A DNA stretch of 50,724 nucleotides from an uncultured Eubacteriales bacterium (lineage in GTDB: Bacteria > Bacillota > Clostridia > Christensenellales > CAG-138). The notes beneath the pieces were generated by a model that made no database searches, had not been told where the DNA came from, and saw only the letters and a list, made by a program, of their open reading frames with translations. The position numbers and the translations under genes were made by a program. The stretch is from contig CACXMS010000014.1 in NCBI GenBank assembly GCA_902768795.1, positions 1-50,724 on the forward strand. The letters are read 5' to 3'. Below, in pieces: positions 16,905 to 25,637 of the stretch. Numbering within the stretch: the stretch's first letter is position 1; every line of letters begins with the position of its first letter.

Positions 16905-17606
16905 ATGCAATACACAAAAGAAGTCGAAGAGATGGTTTGTATTGCAAAGGGACCGAACCACGGTCCTGCGCCTATCCCCGAGGAAGGGAAATGGGTTCAA
17001 GCAAAGGAAATCAAGGACATTTCCGGCTATACGCACGGCATCGGCTGGTGCGCTCCGCAGCAGGGCGCCTGCAAGCTGAGTCTGAACGTGAAGAACGGAA
17101 TCATCGAGGAAGCTCTGGTGGAGACCATCGGCTGCTCCGGCATGACGCATTCCGCCGCTATGGCGAGTGAAATCCTGCCCGGCAAGACCATTCTCGAAGC
17201 CATGAACACCGACCTTGTCTGCGACGCGATCAACACCGCGATGCGCGAGCTGTTCCTGCAGATCATCTACGGCCGTACCCAGTCCGCCTTCTCCGACGAC
17301 GGTCTCCGCATCGGCGCCGGACTCGAGGACCTCGGCAAAGGCCTTCGCTCCATGGTCGGCACGATGTACGGCACAAAGGCGAAGGGCACCCGGTACCTTG
17401 AAATGACCGAGGGATACGTCGTCAAGATGGCGCTCGACAAGGACGATCAGGTTTGCGGATATCAGTTCCTGAGTCTCGGCAAGATGATGGACGCCATCAA
17501 GAAGGGCATGAACCCGAACGAGGCGTATGAGAAGAACCTCGGCACCTACGGCCGTTTCAAAGCGGAAGACGGCGCCGTGAAATGGATCGACCCGCGGAAA
17601 GAATAA
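16905..17606 (+). CDS. Iron-sulfur cluster scaffold-like protein (NifU/IscU N-terminal type)
   Basis: A 233-residue protein with IscU/NifU-like cysteine positions: Cys49 and Cys56 (GIGWCAPQQGACKLSL), Cys77 (TIGCSGMTHSAAMASE) and Cys106 (TDLVCDAIN). In IscU such cysteines hold a nascent [2Fe-2S] cluster. A family-specific C-terminal half (KGTRYLEMTEGYVVKMALDK onwards) replaces the usual NifU extension. It starts MQYTKEVEEMVCIAKGPNHG; the ATG at 16905 has AAAGGAGG, and the earlier frame from 16815 is leader. It is followed after 15 bases by the GGGtGRT gene, a pairing I recognise from other Clostridia. The pair suggests a metal- or sulfur-related function, but the reaction is not known to me. 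Confidence 0.85.
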   Translation: MQYTKEVEEMVCIAKGPNHGPAPIPEEGKWVQAKEIKDISGYTHGIGWCAPQQGACKLSLNVKNGIIEEALVETIGCSGMTHSAAMASEILPGKTILEAMNTDLVCDAINTAMRELFLQIIYGRTQSAFSDDGLRIGAGLEDLGKGLRSMVGTMYGTKAKGTRYLEMTEGYVVKMALDKDDQVCGYQFLSLGKMMDAIKKGMNPNEAYEKNLGTYGRFKAEDGAVKWIDPRKE

Positions 17607-17621
17607 AAGGAGGAGCAGCAC

Positions 17622-18641
17622 ATGGCTTTATTTGAAAATTATGAAGGCCGCATGCCTCAGCTGCAGCCCGTCCTGGACAAGTACGGCTTCAAGAGCTTTG
17701 AGGATGTAAAGGCATATACGAACGGCAAGGGCGTTGACGCCTACTCGATCGTGGAAAGCACGCAGCCGATTTGCTTTGAAAACGTCAAATGGGCTTATGA
17801 ACTCGGCGCGGCAATCGCCATGAAGGAAGGCGCCAAGTCGGCCGCCGAAGCCGCCAAGTGGATCGGCGTCGGTCTGCAGGCGTTCTGCATCCCCGGCTCC
17901 GTCGCGGATCAGCGCCAGGTCGGTATCGGCCACGGCAATCTCGGCGCGATGCTGCTCGACGAGGAAACTGAGTGCTTCGCGTTCCTCGCCGGTCACGAAT
18001 CCTTTGCCGCCGCGGAAGGCGCGATCAAGATCGCTCTGAACGCGAACAAGGTCCGTAAAAAGCCGCTCCGCGTCATTCTGAACGGTCTCGGCAAGGACGC
18101 CGCGATGATCATCAGCCGCATCAACGGCTTCACCTACGTGCAGACCAAGTACGATTACCTCTCCGCCGACGTCAAGGAAGACCATGCGCTGACGATCGTC
18201 AGCAAGACGCCGTACTCGAACGGCGAGCGCGCGAAGGTCAACTGCTACGGCGCGGACGACGTCCGTGAAGGCGTTGCGATCATGTGGCACGAAGGCGCCG
18301 ACGTTTCCATCACCGGCAACTCGACCAACCCGACGCGCTTCCAGCACCCGGTCGCCGGCACGTACAAGAAGGAACGCTGGGAAGCCGGCAAGAAATACTT
18401 CTCCGTCGCTTCCGGCGGCGGCACGGGCCGCACGCTGCATCCGGACAACATGGCTGCCGGTCCCGCCTCCTACGGCATGACCGATACGATGGGCCGTATG
18501 CATTCCGACGCGCAGTTCGCGGGCTCCTCGTCCGTCCCGGCGCACGTCGAAATGATGGGCTTCCTCGGCGCGGGCAACAACCCGATGGTCGGCATGACCG
18601 TCGCCGTTGCGGTCGCCGTCCAGCAGGCAATGAATGCATAA
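17622..18641 (+). CDS. GGGtGRT family protein
   Basis: A 339-residue protein named for the motif GGGTGRTLHPDNMAAGPASY, with GGGTGRT at residues 265-271. Other conserved-looking stretches are FCIPGSVADQRQVGIGHGNL, HESFAAAEGAIKIA and GNNPMVGMTVAVAVAVQQAM. No signal peptide or clear membrane segment is present. The glycine-rich motif could hold a phosphate or nucleotide, but it is not a standard P-loop. Function is unknown to me. It is translated from an AAAGGAGG site 15 bases after the NifU-like gene and ends at a strong terminator, so the two form a complete two-gene operon. Confidence 0.9.
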   Translation: MALFENYEGRMPQLQPVLDKYGFKSFEDVKAYTNGKGVDAYSIVESTQPICFENVKWAYELGAAIAMKEGAKSAAEAAKWIGVGLQAFCIPGSVADQRQVGIGHGNLGAMLLDEETECFAFLAGHESFAAAEGAIKIALNANKVRKKPLRVILNGLGKDAAMIISRINGFTYVQTKYDYLSADVKEDHALTIVSKTPYSNGERAKVNCYGADDVREGVAIMWHEGADVSITGNSTNPTRFQHPVAGTYKKERWEAGKKYFSVASGGGTGRTLHPDNMAAGPASYGMTDTMGRMHSDAQFAGSSSVPAHVEMMGFLGAGNNPMVGMTVAVAVAVQQAMNA

Positions 18642-18673
18642 AACGATTGGATTGTTCCAACCGTTTCCGATTG

Positions 18674-18717
18674 GAACGAACCGCGCGCCCTTTTACGGCG
18701 CGCGGTTCGTTCTTTTG
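18674..18717 (+). terminator. Terminator of the NifU-like/GGGtGRT operon
   Basis: A 16-bp perfect stem (GAACGAACCGCGCGCC and its complement, loop 18690-18696) followed by TTTTG. Confidence 0.9.
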
Positions 18718-18762
18718 TTCCCTCTTTTGCATAAACGGTCGGATTCCCGGCACAATCCGGTC

Positions 18763-18791
18763 TTGCAAGCGATCCGTCTTTTGTGTATAAT
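18763..18791 (+). promoter_or_regulatory. Sigma-A promoter of the rha operon
   Basis: TTGCAA (18763-18768), 17-base spacer, perfect TATAAT (18786-18791). About 125 bases of leader follow before rhaB. No convincing operator was recognised in it. Confidence 0.75.
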
Positions 18792-18924
18792 GTAGGTAAA
18801 TTGAGGGGGAAGGACGCGCGTCTTTCACCTGTGCGTTCGCCTGAAAACGGCGCGTGCAAAAGCGGCGTTTTTCAACGCATCAAACGGCACTTTTCTGTTC
18901 CCGAAGCAAAGGAGGCGGCAGGAG

Positions 18925-20196
18925 ATGAAATACTATCTTGCGATCGACATCGGCGCGTCCAGCGGACGGCATATCGTCGGCTGGACCGAGGACGGCGAAT
19001 TGAAAACCGAGGAGGTCTATCGTTTCCCGAACGGCGTAACCGAACAGGGCGGTCACCTCTGTTGGGACACGGAAGCATTGGTTTCCCATATCAAGGCAGG
19101 CATTGAAAAGGCGAGAGCGAAGTATGCGATTGAATCGCTGTCCGTCGATACCTGGGGCGTGGACTACGTGCTGCTGAAGGGCGACGAGACGGTCTATCCG
19201 GTCTACGCCTACCGCGACAGCCGCACGGAAGCAGCCATTCCCCTTGTACATCGGCAGATGCATTTTTCCGACTTCTATCGCAGAACCGGCATTCAGTTTC
19301 AGCCGTTCAACACGGTCTATCAGCTGTATGCGGACAAGCTTGCCGGGCGGCTCAAAGGCGTAACCGACTTTCTGATGATTCCCGAATACCTGATGTACCG
19401 GCTTTGCGGAACGAAATCGCATGAGTACACCAACGCCACGACCGGCGGCATGGTCAACGCAATCACCGGAGAATACGATCCCGGGATCATTGAGACGCTC
19501 GGCCTGCCGAAACGGCTCTTTCATCCGCTGCAAAAGCCCGGTACGGTCATCGGGGAATACGAAGGCATCAAGGTCGTGCTGTGCGCGACGCACGACACCG
19601 CCTCCGCAGTCGAGGGTATCCCGATGGAAGAAAACGCGCCGTACATCTCGAGCGGCACATGGTCGCTCCTCGGCGTGAAGGCCGAAAAGCCGATCACCGA
19701 CGCGGCCTCGGAGCTTGCGAACTGGTCGAACGAAGGCGGCGTGGGCTATACGCGCTATCAGAAGAACATCATGGGCATGTGGCTCTGTAATCGCCTGCGT
19801 GCGGAGCTTTGCCCCGAAAAGCCGTGGAGCGAGATTACGGCGGAAGCGGAGGCAAGCCGTTTTGAAGAGACGGTCGACGCCAACGCCGCGGGATTTCTGG
19901 CGCCGGAGAGCATGAAGCGTGCGTTCGACGATGCGCTGAAAAGCAAGCCGAAAACAGCGGGCGATTATTTTCGCTGTGCATACCGAAGTCTGGCGTTGTC
20001 CTACAAAACCGCAATCGACGAGCTGGAACGGAGCACCGGAACAACCTTTGACAAACTGTACATCGTCGGCGGCGGCGCAAAGAACGGCTTTTTGAACCGG
20101 CTGACCGAAGAAGCGACTGAAAAGAACGTAATCGCCCTGCCGATCGAGGCAACGGCGCTCGGAAATTTGAAGATTCAGATGGAGGCAGAAGAATGA
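18925..20196 (+). CDS. rhaB: Rhamnulokinase
   Basis: FGGY-family sugar kinase that phosphorylates L-rhamnulose to L-rhamnulose 1-phosphate. The N-terminus LAIDIGASSGRHIVGW is the ATP-phosphate loop. SLSVDTWGVDYVLL, THDTASAV and ISSGTWSLLGV form the substrate and catalytic face. LYIVGGGAKNGFLNRLTEEA binds adenosine. At 423 residues it is shorter than the roughly 480-residue enterobacterial enzyme, with a compact C-terminus. First gene of rhaB-rhaA-rhaD. The ATG at 18925 has GGAGGCGGCAGGAG. Its stop overlaps the rhaA start in ATGA, so translation is probably coupled. Confidence 0.95.
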   Translation: MKYYLAIDIGASSGRHIVGWTEDGELKTEEVYRFPNGVTEQGGHLCWDTEALVSHIKAGIEKARAKYAIESLSVDTWGVDYVLLKGDETVYPVYAYRDSRTEAAIPLVHRQMHFSDFYRRTGIQFQPFNTVYQLYADKLAGRLKGVTDFLMIPEYLMYRLCGTKSHEYTNATTGGMVNAITGEYDPGIIETLGLPKRLFHPLQKPGTVIGEYEGIKVVLCATHDTASAVEGIPMEENAPYISSGTWSLLGVKAEKPITDAASELANWSNEGGVGYTRYQKNIMGMWLCNRLRAELCPEKPWSEITAEAEASRFEETVDANAAGFLAPESMKRAFDDALKSKPKTAGDYFRCAYRSLALSYKTAIDELERSTGTTFDKLYIVGGGAKNGFLNRLTEEATEKNVIALPIEATALGNLKIQMEAEE

Positions 20197-21440
20197 GTTA
20201 CGCAGAAGCAAAAGCAAAGTATGCCGCCTGCGGCGTGGACGTCGAACAGGCGATCGAGACCTTAAAGACCGTTCCGGTTTCCCTGCATTGCTGGCAGGGC
20301 GACGATGTGCGCGGGTTTGACACCGATCCGAATAAACCGCTGACCGGCGGCATTCAGACGACCGGAAATTACCCCGGACGCGCAAGAACGCCCGAGGAAC
20401 TGATGGCAGACCTCGACAAAGTCCTGTCGCTGATTCCCGGCAAGCCCAAGATGAATCTGCACGCAAGCTATGCGATCTTCGAGGACGGCTGGGCGGATCG
20501 GGACAAGCTCCAACCGAAGCACTTTCAAAAGTGGGTGGACTACTGCAAAGAACGTGGCCTCGGCTGCGACTTCAACCCGACGTTTTTCTCCCATCCGAAC
20601 TGCGATCCTTTAACGCTTTCCTCGCCCAATGAGCAAACCCGCCGTTTCTGGATCGAGCACGGCAAAGCGTGCATCCGCATCTCCGCATATCTTGCGGAAC
20701 AGCTCGGCGAGCCGGTCGTGATGAACATCTGGACCGGCGACGGCTTCAAGGACATCCCCGCCGACCGCATGGGGCCGAGGCAGCGCTATCGCGAGAGCAT
20801 CGATGCGATTCTTTCCGAACCGTACGATTTCAACAAGGTCAAGCCGTGCATTGAGTCGAAGGTCTTCGGCATCGGCGTTGAGGCGTACACCGTCGGCAGC
20901 GGCGAATTTGCGCTTTCCTATGCCGCGATGAACAAGGAGAAGTGCATCCCGCTGATGGACAACGGGCATTATCATCCGACGGAAGTGGTCTCCGATAAGA
21001 TCCCGGCGCTGCTTGCCTTCTTCCCGGAGATTGCGCTGCACGTCACGCGCCCGATCCGTTGGGATTCCGATCATGTGGTGCTGTTCGACGACGAAACGAG
21101 GGAGATTGCGCGGGAGATCGTTCGCTGCGGCATGGATCGCGTGCATATCGCGCTCGACTACTTTGACGCGAGCATCAACCGCATCTCGGCATGGGTGACG
21201 GGCTTCCGCAACGTGCAAAAGGCGCTGCTTTACGCGCTTTTGCAGCCGAATAAGTCCCTGAAAGAACTGCAGGATTCCGGCAATTTCAGTAAGCTGATGG
21301 TTTTGCAGGAGGAACTGAAAACCCTGCCGTTCGGCGAGATCTGGGACGAGTATTGCCGCAGATGCCATAAGCCCGCCGACGGCGAATGGTACAAAGAGAT
21401 CGAAGCATACGAAAAAGAAGTATTGGAGGCAAGAGCATGA
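20193..21440 (+). CDS. rhaA: L-rhamnose isomerase
   Basis: Converts L-rhamnose to L-rhamnulose. The 415-residue protein shows the family stretches VSLHCWQGDDVRGFD, MNLHASYAIFED, GLGCDFNPTFFSHPN, VVMNIWTGDGFKDIP and PLMDNGHYHPTEVVSD. The His and Asp residues in them bind the catalytic metal ions in the TIM barrel. Length matches the usual 415-420. Its ATG lies inside the last codons of rhaB (4-base overlap), and its TGA overlaps the rhaD start in the same way. Confidence 0.97.
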   Translation: MSYAEAKAKYAACGVDVEQAIETLKTVPVSLHCWQGDDVRGFDTDPNKPLTGGIQTTGNYPGRARTPEELMADLDKVLSLIPGKPKMNLHASYAIFEDGWADRDKLQPKHFQKWVDYCKERGLGCDFNPTFFSHPNCDPLTLSSPNEQTRRFWIEHGKACIRISAYLAEQLGEPVVMNIWTGDGFKDIPADRMGPRQRYRESIDAILSEPYDFNKVKPCIESKVFGIGVEAYTVGSGEFALSYAAMNKEKCIPLMDNGHYHPTEVVSDKIPALLAFFPEIALHVTRPIRWDSDHVVLFDDETREIAREIVRCGMDRVHIALDYFDASINRISAWVTGFRNVQKALLYALLQPNKSLKELQDSGNFSKLMVLQEELKTLPFGEIWDEYCRRCHKPADGEWYKEIEAYEKEVLEARA

Positions 21441-22246
21441 AAGACATCTTATCCGCGCCGTTTCTGATCGAAATGGTCCGCACGACAACGAATATGTACG
21501 CGCACGGTTGGGACGAGCGCAACGGCGGCAATATCTCGCTGCTGCTCGACGAAGCCGAGGTATCCGAATACCTTGCCATGCAGCCGCTCCGCACGCTCGA
21601 AACGGGCTTTACCGCGCCGGAGCTTGACGGAAAAATCTTTCTGGTCACCGGCACGGGCAAATATTTCAAGAACGTGCAGTACGCGCCGGAAGTCAACCTC
21701 GGCATTGTACGCCTGATCGAAAACGGCACCAAAGCCGAGCTTCTCTGGGGCTACAGTGACGGCGGCAAGTTTACGAGCGAATTCCCGGCGCATATGATGA
21801 GCCATGTTGCAAGGCTTGGTGTCGATCCCGAAAACCGCGTCGTCATGCACTGCCATCCGGCGAATCTTTTGGCGATGACCTATGTGCACGATCTCGACGA
21901 AAAAGCGTTCACGCGCACGCTCTGGCAGATGTGCACCGAGTGCCTCGTGGTCTTCCCCGACGGCGTGAACGTGCTTCCGTGGATGCTCTGCGGCACGAAC
22001 GAGATCGGCGAAGCGACCGCAAAGAAGATGGAAACCGCGCGCCTTGTCGTCTGGTCGCAGCACGGCATTTACGGCGCGGGCAAGGATTTGGACGAAACCT
22101 TCGGGCTCATTGAGACCGCGGAAAAAGCCGCGGAGATTTACCTCAAGATCGCGCATCTGCCGCTTGTCAACACGATCACCGACGAGCAGATGCACCTTTT
22201 GGAGCAGCGCTTCGGCGTCAAGGGCAGAGAGGGGTATCTTGCTTAA
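21437..22246 (+). CDS. rhaD: Rhamnulose-1-phosphate aldolase
   Basis: Class II zinc aldolase that splits L-rhamnulose 1-phosphate into dihydroxyacetone phosphate and L-lactaldehyde. The 269-residue protein has the phosphate-binding GGNISLLL, the catalytic Glu region GGKFTSEFPAH, and zinc ligands in VVMHCHPANLLAM and VWSQHGIYGAG. Start at 21437 (MKDILSAPFL), coupled to rhaA through ATGA and preceded by TTGGAGGC; the longer open frame from 21386 lies inside rhaA. It completes the L-rhamnose pathway. No transporter, mutarotase or regulator gene is adjacent. Confidence 0.96.
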   Translation: MKDILSAPFLIEMVRTTTNMYAHGWDERNGGNISLLLDEAEVSEYLAMQPLRTLETGFTAPELDGKIFLVTGTGKYFKNVQYAPEVNLGIVRLIENGTKAELLWGYSDGGKFTSEFPAHMMSHVARLGVDPENRVVMHCHPANLLAMTYVHDLDEKAFTRTLWQMCTECLVVFPDGVNVLPWMLCGTNEIGEATAKKMETARLVVWSQHGIYGAGKDLDETFGLIETAEKAAEIYLKIAHLPLVNTITDEQMHLLEQRFGVKGREGYLA

Positions 22247-22263
22247 CACATCCGGCGCTTCGG

Positions 22264-22307
22264 CATGCCGTTTTGGGGCGTACCGCCTTCAAAGCGGCAT
22301 GTTTTTT
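22264..22307 (+). terminator. Terminator of the rha operon
   Basis: An 11-bp stem with one G-U (CATGCCGTTTT / AAAGCGGCATG), enclosing a GGCG/CGCC mini-hairpin and followed by six T. Confidence 0.85.
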
Positions 22308-22360
22308 CGGCCGTTTCCGCAGCGCTTTTGCAAAAAGCTCTTCCGCTTCGGCGCCGTTCG

Positions 22361-22369
22361 TGTTATACT
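22361..22369 (+). promoter_or_regulatory. Extended -10 promoter of the YhhN/rmuC group
   Basis: TGTTATACT, an extended -10 element, 25 bases before the ATG. The -35 region is poor (TTCCGC). Confidence 0.5.
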
Positions 22370-22394
22370 GTAATACAGAAACGGAGGTGATCGG

Positions 22395-23054
22395 ATGGAA
22401 CGGATTCTGCTGTACGCCGCGTTTGTTTATGTCCCGATCGTTTGTCTGACGCTCGTTGCGTACGCAAAGCGGATCAAGGTCATGCGGTTTATCTTTAAGT
22501 CGCTGCTGATGCCCTCTCTGGCGGTGTTCTATCTGCTTGCGGCCGAATCGCCAAGTCCGTGGATCGTGCTGGCGCTCGCGTTCGGATGGCTCGGAGACGT
22601 GTTTCTGCTCGGACGGCACCACTGGAATCTGTACTGCGGCATCGGCGCGTTTGCGCTCGGTCACATCAGCTACATCACCGGCATGCTGCTCACAAAGCCC
22701 GGCCTGCATCTGACGGCGGCGATTTCAGTCGCATGGGTCGGCATCGTGCTGCTGGCGTTCCGGCGGTTTCTGCTTCCGCACGTCCCGAAGCGGCTGCGGA
22801 TCCCGGGCGTGATTTACGCGACGCTGCTTTCCGCCACCTGCGCGGTCGCACTGTACCTCTTCTGCACTTCCGGGCCGGACGCCGCCTACGCGCTCTGTTT
22901 CTTCGGCGGATTGCTGTTTATCGTTTCGGACGGGCTGCTCGCCTACGATATGTTCGGAAAAAAGACGCGGCTCGGCAATTTCTTTGTCATGGTAACCTAT
23001 ATTCTGGCGCAAACCGCGCTGGCAGCCGGTTTTGTGCTGCACGGAGGCATCTGA
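22395..23054 (+). CDS. Lysoplasmalogenase-like membrane protein (YhhN family)
   Basis: A 219-residue polytopic membrane protein with about seven or eight helices. It has YhhN/TMEM86 family marks: KSLLMPSLAVFYL, ALAFGWLGDVFLL with its conserved Asp, FALGHISYITGMLL, and LLFIVSDGLLAYDMFG with a second Asp. Animal members cleave the vinyl-ether bond of lysoplasmalogens, and many anaerobic Clostridia make plasmalogens. That activity is therefore plausible but not shown for bacterial members. The ATG has ACGGAGGTGATC ahead. Its stop codon directly abuts the rmuC start. Confidence 0.85.
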   Translation: MERILLYAAFVYVPIVCLTLVAYAKRIKVMRFIFKSLLMPSLAVFYLLAAESPSPWIVLALAFGWLGDVFLLGRHHWNLYCGIGAFALGHISYITGMLLTKPGLHLTAAISVAWVGIVLLAFRRFLLPHVPKRLRIPGVIYATLLSATCAVALYLFCTSGPDAAYALCFFGGLLFIVSDGLLAYDMFGKKTRLGNFFVMVTYILAQTALAAGFVLHGGI

Positions 23055-24401
23055 ATGGAACCTGTTACTATTCTCTTTCTGATCCTTGCGATCCTGATCC
23101 TGCTGGCGCTTGCGGCGGTTCTTATCCTGCTCGCCGTTCCGCGGCGGCCGAAAGGGCTGACGGATCTGGAGCGCGAGCTTCGGCGCGATCTGCAGTCGTT
23201 CGGCGATATGATCACCGACAATCAGCACGACGCAAACATGCTGCAGGAGCAGCGGTTTGCGAACTTTGAGCGCGCAACCGAATCCCGCATCGAATCGCTT
23301 TCCGGCGCCGTACAGACCATGTCGAAATCCGTTTCTGACGGGCAGCAGAACGCGGCGCAGGCGCAGGAACAGCGCTTTGCGAATTTTGAGAAAACGAACG
23401 AGCAGCGCTTCTCGACCTTTGAGCAAACGAACGAGCAGAAGCTGGAGCAGATCCGGCAGACGATGGAGCGCCGCCTTGCGGCCATGCAGCAGGAGAACAG
23501 CGAACGGCTCGAAAAGATGCAGGAAATCGTCGACGAAAAGCTTCAGAAGACGCTGGAAACGCGCATCGGAGAATCGTTCCGGCTCGTTTCGAACCAGCTT
23601 GAGCAGGTTTACAAGGGGCTTGGGGAAATGCAATCGGTTGCCGCAGGCGTGACAGATCTCAAAAAAGTGCTGTCGAACGTTAAGACGCGCGGCATCCTCG
23701 GCGAAATGCAGCTCGGCGCGATCCTCGCCGAGATCCTCTCGCCCGAACAGTACGATACGAACGTGGCGACCAAGGCCGGCTCGCGCGACGCCGTGGAGTA
23801 CGCGATCCGAATGCCCGGCGAAGGCGACGGCATCGTATATCTGCCGATCGACGCGAAATTCCCGGGCGAGACGTACGGCGCGCTTGTCGACGCCTACGAT
23901 TCCGGCTCTGCCGACGCCGTCAACGCTGCTGCCGCCGCTTTGGTCTCGCGGCTCAAAAGCGAAGCGAAGGACATTCATCAGAAGTACATCGATCCGCCGC
24001 ACACAACCGATTTTGCAATCCTGTTCCTGCCGTTTGAGGGGCTTTACGCCGAGGCCGTCAACCGCGGCATGGTCGAGGAGCTGCAGCGCACGTATCGCGT
24101 GAATGTTGCGGGACCGAGTACGATGGCCGCGCTTCTGAACAGTCTGCAGATGGGCTTCCGCACGCTTGCGATTCAAAAACGCAGCGGCGAGGTCTGGCAG
24201 GTGCTCGGCGCCGTCAAGGCCGAGTTTGAACAGTTCGGGGCTATCCTTGAAAAATCGCAGCAGAAGCTGCAGCAGGTCAATACCGATCTCGATGTTCTGA
24301 TCGGAAAGCGCACGCGCGCGATCACGCGGAAGCTCCGGTCCGTCGAAAAGCTCGATCCGATCGAAGCCGAAGCGATGCTGGACGAGGGCAAAGACGTCTG
24401 A
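23055..24401 (+). CDS. rmuC: DNA recombination protein RmuC family
   Basis: A 448-residue protein with one N-terminal membrane helix (about residues 5-27) and a long coiled coil (about 40-190, Glu/Gln-rich, with internal EQRFANFE repeats). The C-terminal RmuC domain contains VKTRGILGEMQLGAILAEIL, YLPIDAKFPGETYG and DFAILFLPFEGLYAEAV. RmuC limits recombination at inverted repeats in E. coli and resembles restriction-like nuclease folds. Biochemical activity remains unclear. Ends 57 bases before the next gene's ATG, with a promoter-like element between. Confidence 0.93.
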   Translation: MEPVTILFLILAILILLALAAVLILLAVPRRPKGLTDLERELRRDLQSFGDMITDNQHDANMLQEQRFANFERATESRIESLSGAVQTMSKSVSDGQQNAAQAQEQRFANFEKTNEQRFSTFEQTNEQKLEQIRQTMERRLAAMQQENSERLEKMQEIVDEKLQKTLETRIGESFRLVSNQLEQVYKGLGEMQSVAAGVTDLKKVLSNVKTRGILGEMQLGAILAEILSPEQYDTNVATKAGSRDAVEYAIRMPGEGDGIVYLPIDAKFPGETYGALVDAYDSGSADAVNAAAAALVSRLKSEAKDIHQKYIDPPHTTDFAILFLPFEGLYAEAVNRGMVEELQRTYRVNVAGPSTMAALLNSLQMGFRTLAIQKRSGEVWQVLGAVKAEFEQFGAILEKSQQKLQQVNTDLDVLIGKRTRAITRKLRSVEKLDPIEAEAMLDEGKDV

Positions 24402-24422
24402 TCCGCAATCCTCCGGATCATA

Positions 24423-24451
24423 TTGACCGAACCGGAAAAATCGTTTACAAT
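24423..24451 (+). promoter_or_regulatory. Strong promoter abutting the next start codon
   Basis: TTGACC (24423-24428), 17-base spacer, TACAAT (24446-24451). Transcription would start about seven bases later, at or next to the ATG at 24459. Confidence 0.6.
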
Positions 24452-24458
24452 AAAGGAC

Positions 24459-25628
24459 ATGAAACGGGAACGGCAGTATCGCGGTACGGGCGTCGGCGGC
24501 GGGCTGAACAAGCTTCGCGTCGCGCCCTATTTGCAAATTCTGGCCGGCCTTGCGATCATCGCGGGGACGGTCTGGTTGCTGTATCGCTTCGTCTATCCGC
24601 TTTCGTGCAATCTGGCACAGGGCATTTCCCCGTTCGCAACGCCGACGCCGATCGGCGCGACGCCGTCGCCCTCGCCCTCGCCCTCTCCGACGCCGGATCC
24701 CGCAAAGGATCACCCGCTTTATACCGCGGATCTGACCGCCGTGCAGCACGAGATCGTCGTGCCGGAATTCCAGTACATCGGCGATCCGGTCGTTTATAAG
24801 GGCAAGATCTGGTTCGTCGCGGGCAACTATGCCACCGACGGCATGGCGTCCTTCACGCGGCTTGCCGTTTTCGATCCCTCCGACGATTCGCATACGTTTC
24901 TGACGCTGCCGAAGCAGTACAAGAGCATTCGCTTCCCCGCCGTGAACGACCGCTGGATCGTTTATCTGGATGCAACCGCCTCGGGCGGCGGCCGGATCGT
25001 TGCCTACGACCGATCCACCGCGCAGGCGACCGTGCTTAAAACCGTTCATGTCGGAATGCCGAAACCCGTGCTGATCGGAAACGTCGCGGTCTGGCTTGAG
25101 CGCACAGGGCAATCGCGCGATAAGCTGTTCGCCTGCGATCTTGTTACGCTCGAATCCGTTGCGCTCGAGCTGTACGACAACAGCGAATATGCGCTTTCCG
25201 ATCCCTGTTCCGACGGGGAGACGCTGTACTACGTTGCTCCCGACGGCAGGCTGACCGCATGGAAGCTCGAAACGAACGAAAAGCGCGTGATCGAAACCGG
25301 AACATACGTCCATGACCCGAAGTGCAGCGGCAAGTATCTCGCGTATCTTTCGGGCAATCACGGCGAGGACTGCGATCTGATGCTCGTAACGGAGGACGGC
25401 GTCAAAACCGTTGCGTCCGGCGTGATCGACTTCTGGATCGGCGACACGTTCCTCGCGTTCAACCGCTACGAACGCAACTACGTTTTCTTCCCCGAGGACG
25501 GCACGACGTTCTGCACGACGCGGCGGGACGAGCTTGCAATGCTGCTCGGCGCAGGAGAAAAGTATCTGATCTGGATGGACGTCACCTGGCGCGATAAGGA
25601 TATTTCCGAATACATGGTCATTGAATAA
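24459..25628 (+). CDS. Membrane-anchored beta-propeller-like protein
   Basis: A 389-residue protein. After a basic N-terminus it has one membrane helix (YLQILAGLAIIAGTVWLLYR) and a low-complexity Thr/Pro and Ser/Pro linker. The rest is a large extracellular domain of repeated beta-strand blades with a W/Y-x-x-G/D-x-x-hydrophobic rhythm, such as DRWIVYLDATASGGGRIVAY and SDGETLYYVAPDGRLTAWKL. This resembles TolB/DUF5050-type propellers. No catalytic motif recognised. A TTG at 24423 could start a longer form, but that codon is inside the promoter, so I use ATG 24459. radA follows after nine bases. Confidence 0.75.
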   Translation: MKRERQYRGTGVGGGLNKLRVAPYLQILAGLAIIAGTVWLLYRFVYPLSCNLAQGISPFATPTPIGATPSPSPSPSPTPDPAKDHPLYTADLTAVQHEIVVPEFQYIGDPVVYKGKIWFVAGNYATDGMASFTRLAVFDPSDDSHTFLTLPKQYKSIRFPAVNDRWIVYLDATASGGGRIVAYDRSTAQATVLKTVHVGMPKPVLIGNVAVWLERTGQSRDKLFACDLVTLESVALELYDNSEYALSDPCSDGETLYYVAPDGRLTAWKLETNEKRVIETGTYVHDPKCSGKYLAYLSGNHGEDCDLMLVTEDGVKTVASGVIDFWIGDTFLAFNRYERNYVFFPEDGTTFCTTRRDELAMLLGAGEKYLIWMDVTWRDKDISEYMVIE

Positions 25629-25637
25629 GGGGCTTGC

